From positions 9,736,001-9,800,000 of the forward strand of contig NC_088317.1 of the NCBI RefSeq assembly GCF_910592395.1: a DNA stretch of 64,000 nucleotides, read 5' to 3'. Positions 12,701 through 29,220 of this stretch are shown piece after piece. The stretch comes from Lineus longissimus (lineage: Eukaryota > Nemertea > Pilidiophora > Heteronemertea > Lineidae). A program made the translations under genes and the position numbers. Position 1 is the stretch's first letter. The number at the start of each line of letters is the position of its first letter. The notes beneath the pieces were generated by a model. It saw only the letters and a list, made by a program, of their open reading frames with translations, was not told where the DNA came from and did no database searches.

Positions 12701-15700
12701 CACATCGGCAGTGACCGAGATCAATCGTTAGCAGACGGCATGACCACTACTGTACTTGACACCTAATATAGACCACTACGGCAGTGACCGAGATCAATCG
12801 TGAGCAGACGGCATGACCACTACTGTACTTGACACCTTATATAGACCACTACGTCAGTGACCGAGATCAATTGTGAGCAGACGGCATGACCGGCACTGTA
12901 CTTGACACCTTATATAGACCACTACGGCAGTGACCGAGATCAATCGTGAGTAGATGGCATGACCACTATTGTACCTGACACCTTATATAGACCACTACGG
13001 CAGTGACCGAGATCAAACGTGAGCAGACGGCATAACCACTACTGTACCTGACACCTTATATAGACCACTACGGCAGTGACCGAGATCAAACGTGAGGAGA
13101 CGGCATGACCACTATTGTACCTGACACCTTATATAGACCACTACGGCAGTGACCGAGATCAATCGTGAGCAGACGGCATGACCGCCACTGTACTTGACAC
13201 CTTATATAGACCACTACGGCAGTGACCGAGATCAATCGTGAGCAGACTGCATGACCACTATTGTACCTGACACCTTATATAGACCACTACGGCAGTGACC
13301 GAGATCAAACGTGAGCAGACGGCATGACCACTACTGTACCTGACACCTTATATAGACCACTACGGCAGTGACCGATATCAATTGTGAGCAGACGGCATGA
13401 CCGCCACTGTACTTGTCACCTTATATAGACCATCAGGGCGGTGGCTGAGATCAATCATGAGCAGACAATATGACCACTATCGTACTTGACACCCTATAAA
13501 GATCACTTCGTCAGTGACCGAGATCAATTGCGAGCAGACGGCATGACCACTACTGTACTTGTCACCTTATGGACCATCAAAGAGGTGACCGAGATAAATC
13601 GTGAGCAGACGGCATGACCACTACTGTACTTGACACCTAATATAGACCACTGTGGCAGTGACCGAGATCAATTGTGAGCAGACGGCATGACCACCACTGT
13701 ACTTGTCACCTTAAATAGACCATCACGGCGGTGGCTGAGATCAATCATGAGCAGACAACTTCGCCACTACTGTTCTTTACACCCTTTAAAGATCACTACG
13801 GCAGTGACCGAGATCAATCGTGAGCAGACGGCATGACCACTACTGTACTTGACACCTGATATATACCACTACGGCAGTGACCGAGATCAATTGTGAGCAG
13901 ACGGCATGACCACCACTGTACTTGTCACCTTAAATAGACCATCACGGCGGTGGCTGAGATCAATCATGAGCAGACAACATCGCCACTACTGTACTCTACA
14001 CCCTTTAAAGATCACTACGGCAGTGACCGAGATCAATTGTGAGCAGATGGCATGACCACTACTCTACTTGTCACCTTATGGACCATCACGGCGGTGGCTG
14101 AGATCAATCATGAGCAGACAATATCGCCACTACTGTACTTTACACCCTATAAAGATCACTACGGCAGTGATCGAGATCAATCGTTAGCAGACGGCATGAC
14201 CACTACTGTACTTGACACCTAATATAGACCACTACGGCAGTGACCTAGATCAATCGTGAGCAGACGGCTTGACCACTACTGTACTTGAGACCTTATATAG
14301 ACCACTACGGCAGTGACCGAGATCAATCGTGAGCAGATGGCATGACCACTACTGTACTTGTCACCTTATGGACCATCACGACGGTGGCTGAGATCAATCA
14401 TGAGCAGACAACATGACCACTATCGTACTTGACACCCTATAAAGATCACTTCGTCAGTGACCGAGATCAATTGCGAGCCGACGGCATGACCACTGCTGTA
14501 CTTGTCACCTTATGGACCATCAAAGAGGTGACCGAGATAAATCGTGAGCAGATGGCATGACCACTACTGTACTTGTCGCCTTATGGACCATCACGGCGTT
14601 GGCTGAGATCAATCATGAGCAGACAACATCGCCACTACTGTACTTTACACCCTTTAAAGATCACTACGGCAGTGACCGAGATCAATTGTGAGCAGATGGC
14701 ATGACCACTACTATACTTGTCACCTTATGGACCATCACGGCGGTGGCTGAGATCAATCATGAGCAGACAACATCGCCACTACTGTACTTTACACCCTATA
14801 AAGATCACTACGGCAGTGATCGAGATCAATCGTTAGCAGACGGCATGACCACTACTGTACTTGACACCTAATATAGACCACTACGGCAGTGACCAAGATC
14901 AATCGTGAGCAGACGGCATGACCACTACTGTACTTGACACCTTATATAGACCACTACGGTAGTGACCTAGATCAATCGTGAGCAGACGGCATGACCACTA
15001 CTGTACTTGACACCTAATATAGACCACTACGGCAGTGACCGAGATCAATTGTGAGCAGACGGCATGACCACCACTGTACTTGTCACCTTAAATAGACCAT
15101 CACGGCGGTGGCTGAGATCAATCATGAGCAGACAACATCGCCACTACTGTACTTTACACCCTTTAAAGATCACTACGGCAGTGACCGAGATCAATCGTGA
15201 GCAGATGGCATGACCACTACTGTACTTGTCACCTTATGGACCATCACGGCGGTGGCTGATATCAATCATGAGCAGACAACATTGCCACTACTGTACTTTA
15301 CACCCTATAAAGATCACTACGGCAGTGATCGAGATCAATCGTTAGCAGACGGCATGACCACTACTGTACTTGACACCTAATATAGACCACTACGGCAGTG
15401 ACCAAGATCAATCGTGAGGAGACGGCATGACCACTACTGTACTTGACACCTTATATAGACCACTACGGCAGTGACCGAGATCAATCGTGAGCAGACGGCA
15501 TGACCACTACTGTACTTGAGACCTTATATAGACCACTATGGCAGTGACCGAGATCAATCGTGAGCAGATGGCATGACCACTACTGTACTTGTCACCTTAT
15601 GGACCATCACGGCGGTGGCTGAGATCAATCATGAGCAGACAACATCGCCACTACTGTACTTTACACCCTATAAAGATCACTACGGCAGTGATCGAGATCA

Positions 15701-16480
15701 ATCGTTAGCAGACGGCATGACCACTACTGTACTTGACACCTAATAAAGACCACTACGGCAGTGACCGAGATCAATTGTGAGCAGACGGCATGACCACCAC
15801 TGTACTTGTCACATGATAGACCATCACGGCGGTGGCTGAGATCAATCATGAGCAGACAACATCGCCACTACTGTACTTTACACCCTTTAAAGATCACTAC
15901 GGCAGTGACCGAGATCAATCGTGAGCAGATGGTATGACCACTACTGTACTTGTCACCTTATGGACCATCACGGCGGTGGCTGAGATCAATCATGAGCAGA
16001 CAACATGACCACTATCGTACTTGACACCCTATAAAGATCACTTCGTCAGTGACCGAGATCAATTGCGAGCAGACGGCATGACCACTACTGTACTTGATAC
16101 CTAATATAGACCACTACGGCAGTGACCAAGATCAATCGTGAGCAGACGGCATGACCACTACTGTACTTGACACCTTATATAGACCACTACGGCAGTGACC
16201 GAGATCAATCGTGAGCAGACGGCATGACCACTACTGTACTTGAGACCTTATATAGACCACTACGGCAGTGACCGAGATCAATCGTGAGCAGATGGCATGA
16301 CCACTACTGTACTTGTCGCCTTATGGACCATCACGGCGTTGGCTGAGATCAATCATGAGCAGACAACATCGCCACTACTGTACTTTACACCCTATAAAGA
16401 TCACTACTGCAGTGACCGAGATTAATCGTGAGCATGGCATGACCACTACTGTACTTGTCACCTTATGGACCATCACGGCG
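6750..16480. repeat. Satellite superunit 1, about 9.73 kb
   Basis: Composed of block P (about 6750-7240), M1 (7241-11130), N1 (11131-12705) and M2 (12706-16480). M1 and M2 are related copies offset by about 5.4 kb. The whole is repeated to the right, with offsets of 9,730 bp at the left end growing to 9,872 bp after two extra 71-bp monomers. Confidence 0.8.
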
Positions 16481-19400
16481 GTGGCTGAGATCAATCATGA
16501 GCAGATAACATCGCCACTACTGTACTTTACACCCTATAAAGATCACTACGGCAGTGACCGAGATCAATCGTTAGCAGACGGCATGACCACTTCTGTACTT
16601 GACACCTTATATAGACCACTACGGCAGTGACCGAGATCAATCGTGAGCAGACGGCATGACCACTCTTGTACCTGACACCTTGTATAGACCACTACGGCAG
16701 TGACCGAGATCAAACGTGAGCAGACGGCATGACCACTACTGTACCTGACACCTTATATAGACCACTATGGCAGTGACCGAGATCAATTGTGAGGAGACGG
16801 CATGACACTATTGTACCTGACACCTTATATAGACCACTACGGCAGTGACCGAGATCAATCGTGAGCAGACGGCATGACCGCCACTGTACTTGACACCTTA
16901 TATAGACCACTACGGCAGTGACCGAGATCAATCGTGAGCAGACTGCATGACCACTTCTGTACTTGACACCTTATATAGACCACATCGGCAGTGACCGAGA
17001 TCAATCGTTAGCAGACGGCATGACCACTACTGTACTTGACACCTAATGTAGACCACTACGGCAGTGACCGAGATCAATCGTGAGCAGACGGCATGACCAC
17101 TACTGTACTTGACACCTTATATAGACCACTACGTCAGTGACCGAGATCAATCGTGAGCAGACGGCATGACCGGCACTGTACTTGACACCTTATATAGACC
17201 ACTACGGCAGTGACCGAGATCAATCGTGAGTAGATGGCATGACCACTATTGTACCTGACACCTTATATAGACCACTACGGCAGTGACCGAGATCAAACGT
17301 GAGCAGACGGCATAACCACTACTGTACCTGACACCTTATATAGACCACTACGGCAGTGACCGAGATCAAACGTGAGGAGACGGCATGACCACTATTGTAC
17401 CTGACACCTTATATAGACCACTACGGCAGTGACCGAGATCAATCGTGAGCAGACGGCATGACCGCCACTGTACTTGACACCTTATATAGACCACTACGGC
17501 AGTGACCGAGATCAATCGTGAGCAGACTGCATGACCACTATTGTACCTGACACCTTATATAGACCACTACGGCAGTGACCGAGATCAAACGTGAGCAGAC
17601 GGCATGACCACTACTGTACCTGACACCTTATATAGACCACTACGGCAGTGACCGATATCAATTGTGAGCAGACGGCATGACCGCCACTGTACTTGTCACC
17701 TTATATAGACCATCAGGGCGGTGGCTGAGATCAATCATGAGCAGACAATATGACCACTATCGTACTTAACACCCTATAAAGATCACTTCGTCAGTGACCG
17801 AGATCAATTGCGAGCAGACGGCATGACCACTACTGTACTTGTCACCTTATGGACCATCAAAGAGGTGACCGAGATAAATCGTGAGCAGACGGCATGACCA
17901 CTACTGTACTTGACACCTAATATAGACCACTACGGCAGTGACCGAGATCAATTGTGAGCAGACGGCATGACCACCACTGTACTTGTCACCTTAAATAGAC
18001 CATCACGGCGGTGGCTGAGATCAATCATGAGCAGACAACTTCGCCACTACTGTTCTTTACGCCCTTTAAAGATCACTACGGCAGTGACCGAGATCAATCG
18101 TGAGCAGACGGCATGACCACTACTGTACTTGACACCTGATATAGACCACTACGGCAGTGACCGAGATCAATTGTGAGCAGACGGCATGACCACCACTGTA
18201 CTTGTCACCTTAAATAGACCATCACGGCGGTGGCTGAGATCAATCATGAGCAGACAACATCGCCACTACTGTACTCTACACCCTTTAAAGATCACTACGG
18301 CAGTGACCGAGATCAATTGTGAGCAGATGGCATGACCACTACTCTACTTGTCACCTTATGGACCATCACGGCGGTGGTTGAGATCAATCATGAGCAGACA
18401 ACATCGCCACTACTGTACTTTACACCCTATAAAGATCACTACGGCAGTGATCGAGATCAATCGTTAGCAGACGGCATGACCACTACTGTACTTGACACCT
18501 AATATAGACCACTACGGCAGTGACCAAGATCAATCGTGAGCAGACGGCATGACCACTACTGTACTTGACACCTTATATAGACCACTACGGCAGTGACCTA
18601 GATCAATCGTGAGCAGACGGCATGACCACTACTGTACTTGAGACCTTATATAGACCACTACGGCAGTGACCGAGATCAATCGTGAGCAGATGGCATGACC
18701 ACTACTGTACTTGTCGCCTTATGGACCATCACGGCGTTGGCTGAGATCAATCATGAGCAGACAACATCGCCACTACTGTACTTTACACCCTATAAAGATC
18801 ACTACGGCAGTGACCGAGATCAATCGTGAGCAGATGGCATGACCACTACTGTACTTGTCACCTTATGGACCATCACGACGGTGGCTGAGATCAATCATGA
18901 GCAGACAACATGACCACTATCGTACTTGACACCCTATAAAGATCACTTCGTCAGTGACCGAGATCAATTGCGAGCCGACGGCATGACCACTGCTGTACTT
19001 GTCACCTTATGGACCATCAAAGAGGTGACCGAGATAAATCGTGAGCAGATGGCATGACCACTACTGTACTTGTCGCCTTATGGACCATCACGGCGTTGGC
19101 TGAGATCAATCATGAGCAGACAACATCGCCACTACTGTACTTTACACCCTTTAAAGATCACTACGGCAGTGACCGAGATCAATTGTGAGCAGATGGCATG
19201 ACCACTACTGTACTTGTCACCTTATGGACCATCACGGCGGTGGCTGAGATCAATCATGAGCAGACAACATCGCCACTACTGTACTTTACACCCTATAAAG
19301 ATCACTACGGCAGTGATCGAGATCAATCGTTAGCAGACGGCATGACCACTACTGTACTTGACACCTAATATAGACCACTACGGCAGTGACCAAGATCAAT

Positions 19401-22400
19401 CGTGAGCAGACGGCATGACCACTACTGTACTTGACACCTTATATAGACCACTACGGTAGTGACCTAGATCAATCGTGAGCAGACGGCATGACCACTACTG
19501 TACTTGACACCTAATATAGACCACTACGGCAGTGACCGAGATCAATTGTGAGCAGACGGCATGACCACCACTGTACTTGTCACCTTAAATACACCATCAC
19601 GGCGGTGGCTGAGATCAATCATGAGCAGACAACATCGCCACTACTGTACTTTACACCCTTTAAAGATCACTACGGCAGTGACCGAGATCAATCGTGAGCA
19701 GATGGCATGACCACTACTGTACTTGACACCTAATATAGACCACTACGGCAGTGACCAAGATCAATCGTGAGGAGACGGCATGACCACTACTGTACTTGAC
19801 ACCTTATATAGACCACTACGGCAGTGACCGAGATCAATCGTGAGCAGACGGCATGACCACTACTGTACTTGAGACCTTATATAGACCACTATGGCAGTGA
19901 CCGAGATCAATCGTGAGCAGATGGCATGACCACTACTGTACTTGTCGCCTTATGGACTATCACGGCGTTGGCTGAGATCAATCATGAGCAGACAACATCG
20001 CCACTACTGTACTTTACACCCTATAAAGATCACTACGGCAGTGACCGAGATTAATCGTGAGCAGATGGCATGACCACTACTGTACTTGTCACCTTATGGA
20101 CCATCACGGCGGTGGCTGAGATCAATCATGAGCAGACAAGATCGCCACTACTGTACTTTACACCCTATAAAGATCACTACGGCAGTGATCGAGATCAATC
20201 GTTAGCAGACGGCATGACCACTACTGTACTTGACACCTAATATAGACCACTACGGCAGTGACCGAGATCAATTGTGAGCAGATGGCATGACCACCACTGT
20301 ACTTGTCACATGATAGACCATCACGGCGGTGGCTGAGATCAATCATGAGCAGACAACATCGCCACTACTGTACTTTACACCCTTTAAAGATCACTACGGC
20401 AGTGACCGAGATCAATCGTGAGCAGATGGTATGACCACTGCTGTACTTGTCACCTTATGGACCATCACGGCGGTGGCTGAGATCAATCATGAGCAGACAA
20501 CATGACCACTATCGTACTTGACACCCTATAAAGATCACTTCGTCAGTGACCGAGATCAATTGCGAGCAGACGGCATGACCACTACTGTACTTGATACCTA
20601 ATATAGACCACTACGGCAGTGACCAAGATCAATCGTGAGCAGACGGCATGACCACTACTGTACTTGACACCTTATATAGACCACTACGGCAGTGACCGAG
20701 ATCAATCGTGAGCAGACGGCATGACCACTACTGTACTTGAGACCTTATATAGACCACTACGGCAGTGACCGAGATCAATCGTGAGCAGATGGCATGACCA
20801 CTACTGTACTTGTCGCCTTATGGACCATCACGGCGTTGGCTGAGATCAATCATGAGCAGACAACATCGCCACTACTGTACTTTACACCCTATAAAGATCA
20901 CTACTGCAGTGACCGAGATTAATCGTGAGCAGATGGCATGACCACTACTGTACTTGTCACCTTATGGACCATCACGGCGGTGGCTGAGATCAATCATGAG
21001 CAGATAACATCGCCACTACTGTACTTTACACCCTATAAAGATTACTACGGCAGTGATCGAGATCAATCGTTAGCAGATGGCATGACCACTACTGTACTTG
21101 ACACCTAATATAGACCACTACGGCAGTGACCGAGATCAATCGTGAGCAGACGGCATGACCACTACTGTACTTGTCACCTTATATAGACCACTTCGGCAGT
21201 GACAGAGATCAATTGTGAGCAGACGGCATGACCACTACTGCACTTGACACTTGATATAGACCACTTCGGCAGTGACAGAGATCAATTGTGAGCAGACGGC
21301 ATGACCACTACTGTACTTGTCACCTTATATAGACCATCACGGAGGTGACCAAGATGAATCGTGAGCAGACGGCATGACCACTACTGTACCTGACACCTTA
21401 TATAGACCATCAAGGAGGTGACGGAGATGAATCGTGAGCAGACGGCATGAGCACTACTGTACCTGACACCTTATATAGACCGCTACGGCAGTGACCGAGA
21501 TCAATTGTGAGCAGACGGCATGACCACCACTGTACTTGACACCTTATATAGACCACTACGGCGGTGACCGAGATCAATCGTGAGCAGACAGCATGACCAC
21601 TACTGTACTTTACACCTTATAAAGATCACTACGGCAGTGACCGAGATCAATCGTTAGCAGACGGCATGACCACTACTGTACTTGACACCTTATATGGACC
21701 ACTACGGCAGTGACCGAGATCAATCGTGAGCAGACGGCATGATCACTACTGTACTTGACACCTAATATAGACCACTTTGGCAGTGACCGAGATCAATTGT
21801 GTGCAGACGGCATGACCACCACTTTACTTGTCGCCTTATATAGACCTTTACGGCGGTGGCTGAGATCAATCATGAGCAGACAACATCGCCACTACTGTAC
21901 TTTACACCCTATAAAGATCAGTACGGCAGTGACCGAGATCAATCTTTAGCAGACGGCATGACCCCTACTGTACTTGACACCTTATATAGACCTGTACGGC
22001 AGTGACCGAGGTCAATCGCGAGCAGACGGCATGACCAGTACTGTACCTGACACCTTATATAAACCACTACGGCAGTGACCGAGGTCAATCGTGAGCAGAA
22101 GGCGTGATCACTACTGTACTTGACACCTCATGTAGACCATCACAGAGGTGACCGAGATCAATCGTGAGCAGACGACATGACCACTGTACTTGACACTTTA
22201 TATAGACCACTACAGCAGTGACCGAGATCAGTCATGTGCAGAAATCATGACCACAACTGTACTTGCCATCTGATATAGACCACTTTAGCAGTGACCGAGA
22301 TTAATCGTGAGCAGACAACATGACCACTACTGTACTTGACACCTTATATAGACCACTACAGCAGTGACCTAGATCAGTCATGTGCAGAAATCATGACCAC

Positions 22401-25400
22401 TACTGTACTTTACGCCTGATATAGATCACTAGGGCAGTGACCGAGATCAATCGTGAGCAGACGGCATGACCACTACTGTACCTGACACCTTATATAGACC
22501 TTCACGGCGGTGGCTGAGATCAATCATGAGCAGACAACATCGCCACTACTGTACTTTACACCCTATAAAGATCACATCGGCAGTGACCGAGATCAATCGT
22601 TAGCAGACGGCATGACCACTACTGTACTTGACACCTAATATAGACCACTACGGCAGTGACCGAGATCAATCGTGAGCAGACGGCATGACCACTACTGTAC
22701 TTGACACCTTATATAGACCACTACGTCAGTGACCGAGATCAATCGTGAGCAGACGGCATGACCGGCACTGTACTTGACACCTTATATAGACCACTACGGC
22801 AGTGACCGAGATCAATCGTGAGTAGATGGCATGACCACTATTGTACCTGACACCTTATATAGACCACTACGGCAGTGACCGAGATCAAACGTGAGCAGAC
22901 GGCATAACCACTACTGTACCTGACACCTTATATAGACCACTACGGCAGTGACCGAGATCAAACGTGAGGAGACGGCATGACCACTATTGTACCTGACACC
23001 TTATATAGACCACTACGGCAGTGACCGAGATCAATCGTGAGCAGACGGCATGACCGCCACTGTACTTGACACCTTATATAGACCACTACGGCAGTGACCG
23101 AGATCAATCGTGAGCAGACTGCATGACCACTATTGTACCTGACACCTTATATAGACCACTACGGCAGTGACCGAGATCAAACGTGAGCAGACGGCATGAC
23201 CACTACTGTACCTGACACCTTATATAGACCACTACGGCAGTGACCGATATCAATTGTGAGCAGACGGCATGACCGCCACTGTACTTGTCACCTTATATAG
23301 ACCATCAGGGCGGTGGCTGAGATCAATCATGAGCAGACAATATGACCACTATCGTACTTGACACCCTATAAAGATCACTTCGTCAGTGACCGAGATCAAT
23401 TGCGAGCAGACGGCATGACCACTACTGTACTTGTCACCTTATGGACCATCAAAGAGGTGACCGAGATAAATCGTGAGCAGACGGCATGACCACTACTGTA
23501 CTTGACACCTAATATAGACCACTGCGGCAGTGACCGAGATCAATTGTGAGAAGACGGCATGACCACCACTGTACTTGTCACCTTAAATAGACCATCACGG
23601 CGGTGGCTGAGATCAATCATGAGCAGACAACTTCGCCACTACTGTTCTTTACACCCTTTAAAGATCACTACGGCAGTGACCGAGATCAATCGTGAGCAGA
23701 CGGCATGACCACTACTGTACTTGACACCTGATATATACCACTACGGCAGTGACCGAGATCAATTGTGAGCAGACGGCATGACCACCACTGTACTTGTCAC
23801 CTTAAATAGACCATCACGGCGGTGGCTGAGATCAATCATGAGCAGACAACATCGCCACTACTGTACTCTACACCCTTTAAAGATCACTACGGCAGTGACC
23901 GAGATCAACTGTGAGCAGATGGCATGACCACTACTCTACTTGTCACCTTATGGACCATCACGGCGGTGGCTGAGATCAATCATGAGCAGACAATATCGCC
24001 ACTACTGTACTTTACACCCTATAAAGATCACTACGGCAGTGATCGAGATCAATCGTTAGCAGACGGCATGACCACTACTGTACTTGACACCTAATATAGA
24101 CCACTACGGCAGTGACCAAGATCAATCGTGAGCAGACGGCATGACCACTACTGTACTTGACACCTCATATAGACCACTACGGCAGTGACCTAGATCAATC
24201 GTGAGCAGACGGCTTGACCACTACTGTACTTGAGACCTTATATAGACCACTACGGCAGTGACCGAGATCAATCGTGAGCAGATGGCATGACCACTACTGT
24301 ACTTGTCACCTTATGGACCATCACGACGGTGGCTGAGATCAATCATGAGCAGACAACATGACCACTATCGTACTTGACACCCTATAAAGATCACTTCGTC
24401 AGTGACCGAGATCAATTGCGAGCCGACGGCATGACCACTGCTGTACTTGTCACCTTATGGACCATCAAAGAGGTGACCGAGATAAATCGTGAGCAGATGG
24501 CATGACCACTACTGTACTTGTCGCCTTATGGACCATCACGGCGTTGGCTGAGATCAATCATGAGCAGACAACATCGCCACTACTGTACTTTACACCCTTT
24601 AAAGATCACTACGGCAGTGACCGAGATCAATTGTGAGCAGATGGCATGACCACTACTATACTTGTCACCTTATGGACCATCACGGCGGTGGCTGAGATCA
24701 ATCATGAGCAGACAACATCGCCACTACTGTACTTTACACCCTATAAAGATCACTACGGCAGTGATCGAGATCAATCGTTAGCAGACGGCATGACCACTAC
24801 TGTACTTGACACCTAATATAGACCACTACGGCAGTGACCAAGATCAATCGTGAGCAGACGGCATGAACACTACTGTACTTGACACCTTATATAGACCACT
24901 ACGGTAGTGACCTAGATCAATCGTGAGCAGACGGCATGACCACTACTGTACTTGACACCTAATATAGACCACTACGGCAGTGACCGAGATCAATTGTGAG
25001 CAGACGGCATGACCACCACTGTACTTGTCACCTTAAATAGACCATCACGGCGGTGGCTGAGATCAATCATGAGCAGACAACATCGCCACTACTGTACTTT
25101 ACACCCTTTAAAGATCACTACGGCAGTGACCGAGATCAATCGTGAGCAGATGGCATGACCACTACTGTACTTGTCACCTTATGGACCATCACGGCGGTGG
25201 CTGATATCAATCATGAGCAGACAACATTGCCACTACTGTACTTTACACCCTATAAAGATCACTACGGCAGTGATCGAGATCAATCGTTAGCAGACGGCAT
25301 GACCACTACTGTACTTGACACCTAATATAGACCACTACGGCAGTGACCAAGATCAATCGTGAGGAGACGGCATGACCACTACTGTACTTGACACCTTATA

Positions 25401-26300
25401 TAGACCACTACGGCAGTGACCGAGATCAATCGTGAGCAGACGGCATGACCACTACTGTACTTGAGACCTTATATAGACAACTATGGCAGTGACCGAGATC
25501 AATCGTGAGCAGATGGCATGACCACTACTGTACTTGTCACCTTATGGACCATCACGACGGTGGCTGAGATCAATCATGAGCAGACAAGATCGCCACTACT
25601 GTACTTTACACCCTATAAAGATCACTACGGCAGTGATCGAGATCAATCGTTAGCAGACGGCATGACCACTACTGTACTTGACACCTAATATAGACCACTA
25701 CGGCAGTGACCGAGATCAATTGTGAGCAGACGGCATGACCACCACTGTACTTGTCACATGATAGACCATCACGGCGGTGGCTGAGATCAATCATGAGCAG
25801 ACAACATCGCCACTACTGTACTTTACACCCTTTAAAGATCACTACGGCAGTGACCGAGATCAATCGTGAGCAGATGGTATGACCACTACTGTACTTGTCA
25901 CCTTATGGACCATCACGGCGGTGGCTGAGATCAATCATGAGCAGACAACATGACCACTATCGTACTTGACACCCTATAAAGATCACTTCGTCAGTGACCG
26001 AGATCAATTGCGAGCAGACGGCATGACCACTACTGTACTTGATACCTAATATAGACCACTACGGCAGTGACCAAGATCAATCGTGAGCAGACGGCATGAC
26101 CACTACTGTACTTGACACCTTATATAGACCACTACGGCAGTGACCGAGATCAATCGTGAGCAGACGGCATGACCACTACTGTACTTGAGACCTTATATAG
26201 ACCACTACGGCAGTGACCGAGATCAATCGTGAGCAGATGGCATGACCACTACTGTACTTGTCACCTTATGGACCATCACGGCGGTGGCTGAGATCAATCA
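16481..26300. repeat. Satellite superunit 2, about 9.82 kb
   Basis: Repeats the P-M-N-M order of superunit 1. Anchors: rare variant cggcactgta at 7441, 12891, 17171 and 22763; variant gatacctaat at 10721, 16095, 20593 and 26041. Long stretches are base-identical to superunit 1 (for example 6781-7200 and 16511-16930). Confidence 0.8.
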
Positions 26301-29220
26301 TGAGCAGATAACATCGCCACTACTGTACTTTACACCCTATAAAGATCACTATGGCAGTGATCGAGATCAATCGTTAGCAGATGGCATGACCACTACTGTA
26401 CTTGACACCTAATATAGACCACTACGGCAGTGACCGAGATCAATCGTGAGCAGACGGCATGACCACTACTGTACTTGTCACCTTATATAGACCACTTCGG
26501 CAGTGACAGAGATCAATTGTGAGCAGACGGCATGACCACTACTGCACTTGACACTTGATATAGACCACTTCGGCAGTGACAGAGATCAATTGTGAGCAGA
26601 CGGCATGACCACTACTGTACTTGTCACCTTATATAGACCATCACGGAGGTGACCAAGATGAATCGTGAGCAGACGGCATGACCACTACTGTACCTGACAC
26701 CTTATATAGACCATCAAGGAGGTGACGGAGATGAATCGTGAGCAGACGGCATGACCACTACTGTACCTGACACCTTATATAGACCGCTACGGCAGTGACC
26801 GAGATCAATTGTGAGCAGACGGCATGACCACCACTGTACTTGACACCTTATATAGACCACTACGGCGGTGACCGAGATCAATCGTGAGCAGACAGCATGA
26901 CCACTACTGTACTTTACACCTTATAAAGATCACTACGGCAGTGACCGAGATCAATCGTTAGCAGACGGCATGACCACTACTGTACTTGACACCTTATATG
27001 GACCACTACGGCAGTGACCGAGATCAATCGTGAGCAGACGGCATGATCACTACTGTACTTGACACCTAATATAGACCACTTTGGCAGTGACCGAGATCAA
27101 TTGTGTGCAGACGGCATGACCACCACTTTACTTGTCACCTTATATAGACCTTTACGGCGGTGGCTGAGATCAATCATGAGCAGACAACATCGCCACTACT
27201 GTACTTTACACCCTATAAAGATCAGTACGGCAGTGACCGAGATCAATCGTTAGCAGACGGCATGACCACTACTGTACTTGACACCTTATATAGACCTGTA
27301 CGGCAGTGACCGAGGTCAATCGCGAGCAGACGGCATGACCAGTACTGTACCTGACACCTGATATAAACCACTACGGCAGTGACCGAGGTCAATCGTGAGC
27401 AGAAGGCGTGATTACTACTGTACTTGACACCTTATGGACCATCACGGCGGTGACCGAGATCAATCGTGAGCAGACGACATGACCACTGTACTTGACACTT
27501 TATATAGACCACTACAGCAGTGACCGAGATCAGTCATGTGCAGAAATCATGACCACAACTGTACTTGCCATCTGATATAGACCACTTTAGCAGTGACCGA
27601 GATTAATCGTGAGCAGACAACATGACCACTACTGTACTTGACACCTTATATAGACCACTACAGCAGTGACCGAGATCAGTCATGTGCAGAAATCATGACC
27701 ACTACTGTACTTTACGCCTGATATAGATCACTAGGGCAGTGACCGAGATCAATCGTGAGCAGACGGCATGACCACTACTGTACCTGACACCTTATATAGA
27801 CCGCTACGGCAGTGACCGAGATCAATTGTGAGCAGACGGCATGACCACTACTGTACTTCACACCTTATAAAGATCACTACGGCAGTGACCGAGATCAATC
27901 GTTAGCAGACGGCATGACCACTACTGTACTTGACACCTTATAAAGACCACTACGGCAGTGACCGAGATCAATCGTGAGCAGACGACATGACCACTGTACT
28001 TGACACTTTATATAGACCACTACAGCAGTGACCGAGATTAATCGTGAGCAGGCGGCATGACCACTACTGTACTTGTCACCTGATATAGACTGTCACGGTG
28101 GTGACCGAGTTCAATCGTGAGCAGACCATATGACCACTACTGTACTTGACACCTTATATAGACCACTACGGCAGTGACCGAGATCAATTGTGAGCAGACG
28201 GCATGACCACTGCTGTATTTGACACCTTATATAGACCATCACGGCGGTGACCGAGATCAATCACGAGCAGACGGCATGACCATTACTGTACTTTACGCCT
28301 GATATAGATCACTAGGGCAGTGACCGAGATCAATCGTGAGCAGACGGCATGACCACTACTGTACCTGACACCTTATATAGACCGCTACGGCAGTGACCGA
28401 GATCAATTGTGAGCAGACGGCATGACCACCACTGTACTTGACACCTTATATAGACCACTACGGCAGTGACCGAGATCAATCGTGAGCAGACAGCATGACC
28501 ACTACTGTACTTGACACCTTATAAAGATCACTACGGCAGTGACCGAGATCAATCGTTAGCAGACGGCATGACCACTACTGTACTTGACACCTTATATAGA
28601 CCACTACGGCAGTGACCGAGATCAATCGTGAGCAGACGACATGACCACTGTACTTGACACTTCATATAGACCACTACAGCAGTGACCGAGATCAGTCATG
28701 TGGAGAAATCATGACCACTACTGTTCTTGCCATCTGATATAGACCACTTTAGCAGTGACCGAGATTAATCGTGAGCAGGTGGCATGACCATTACTGTACT
28801 TGTCACCTGATACAGACTATCTCGGTGGTGACCGAGATCAATCGTGAGCAGACCATATGACCACTACTGTACTTGACACCTTATATAGACCACTACGGCA
28901 GTGACCGAGATCAATTGTGAGCAGACGGCATGACCACTGCTGTATTTGACACCTTATGTAGACCACTACGGCTGTGACCGAGATCAATTGTGAGCAGACG
29001 GTGTGACCACTACTGTACTTGACACCTTATATAGACCACTACAGCAGTGACAGAGATCAATTGTGAGCAGACGGCATGACCACTACTGTACTTGTCACCT
29101 TATATAGACCATCACGGCGGTGACTAAGATCAATCGTGAGTAGACGGCATGACCACTACTGTACTTGACACCTGATATAGACCACTTTGGCAGTGACCGA
29201 GATCAATTGTGTGCAGACGG
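26301..29220. repeat. Satellite unit N3-T1
   Basis: Begins as a third copy of block N (offset 5,304 bp from the superunit 2 copy), then leaves it near 27,781 for a new block T with rare monomers containing tttacgcctgatatag and gtcatgtgcag or gtcatgtggag. Confidence 0.75.
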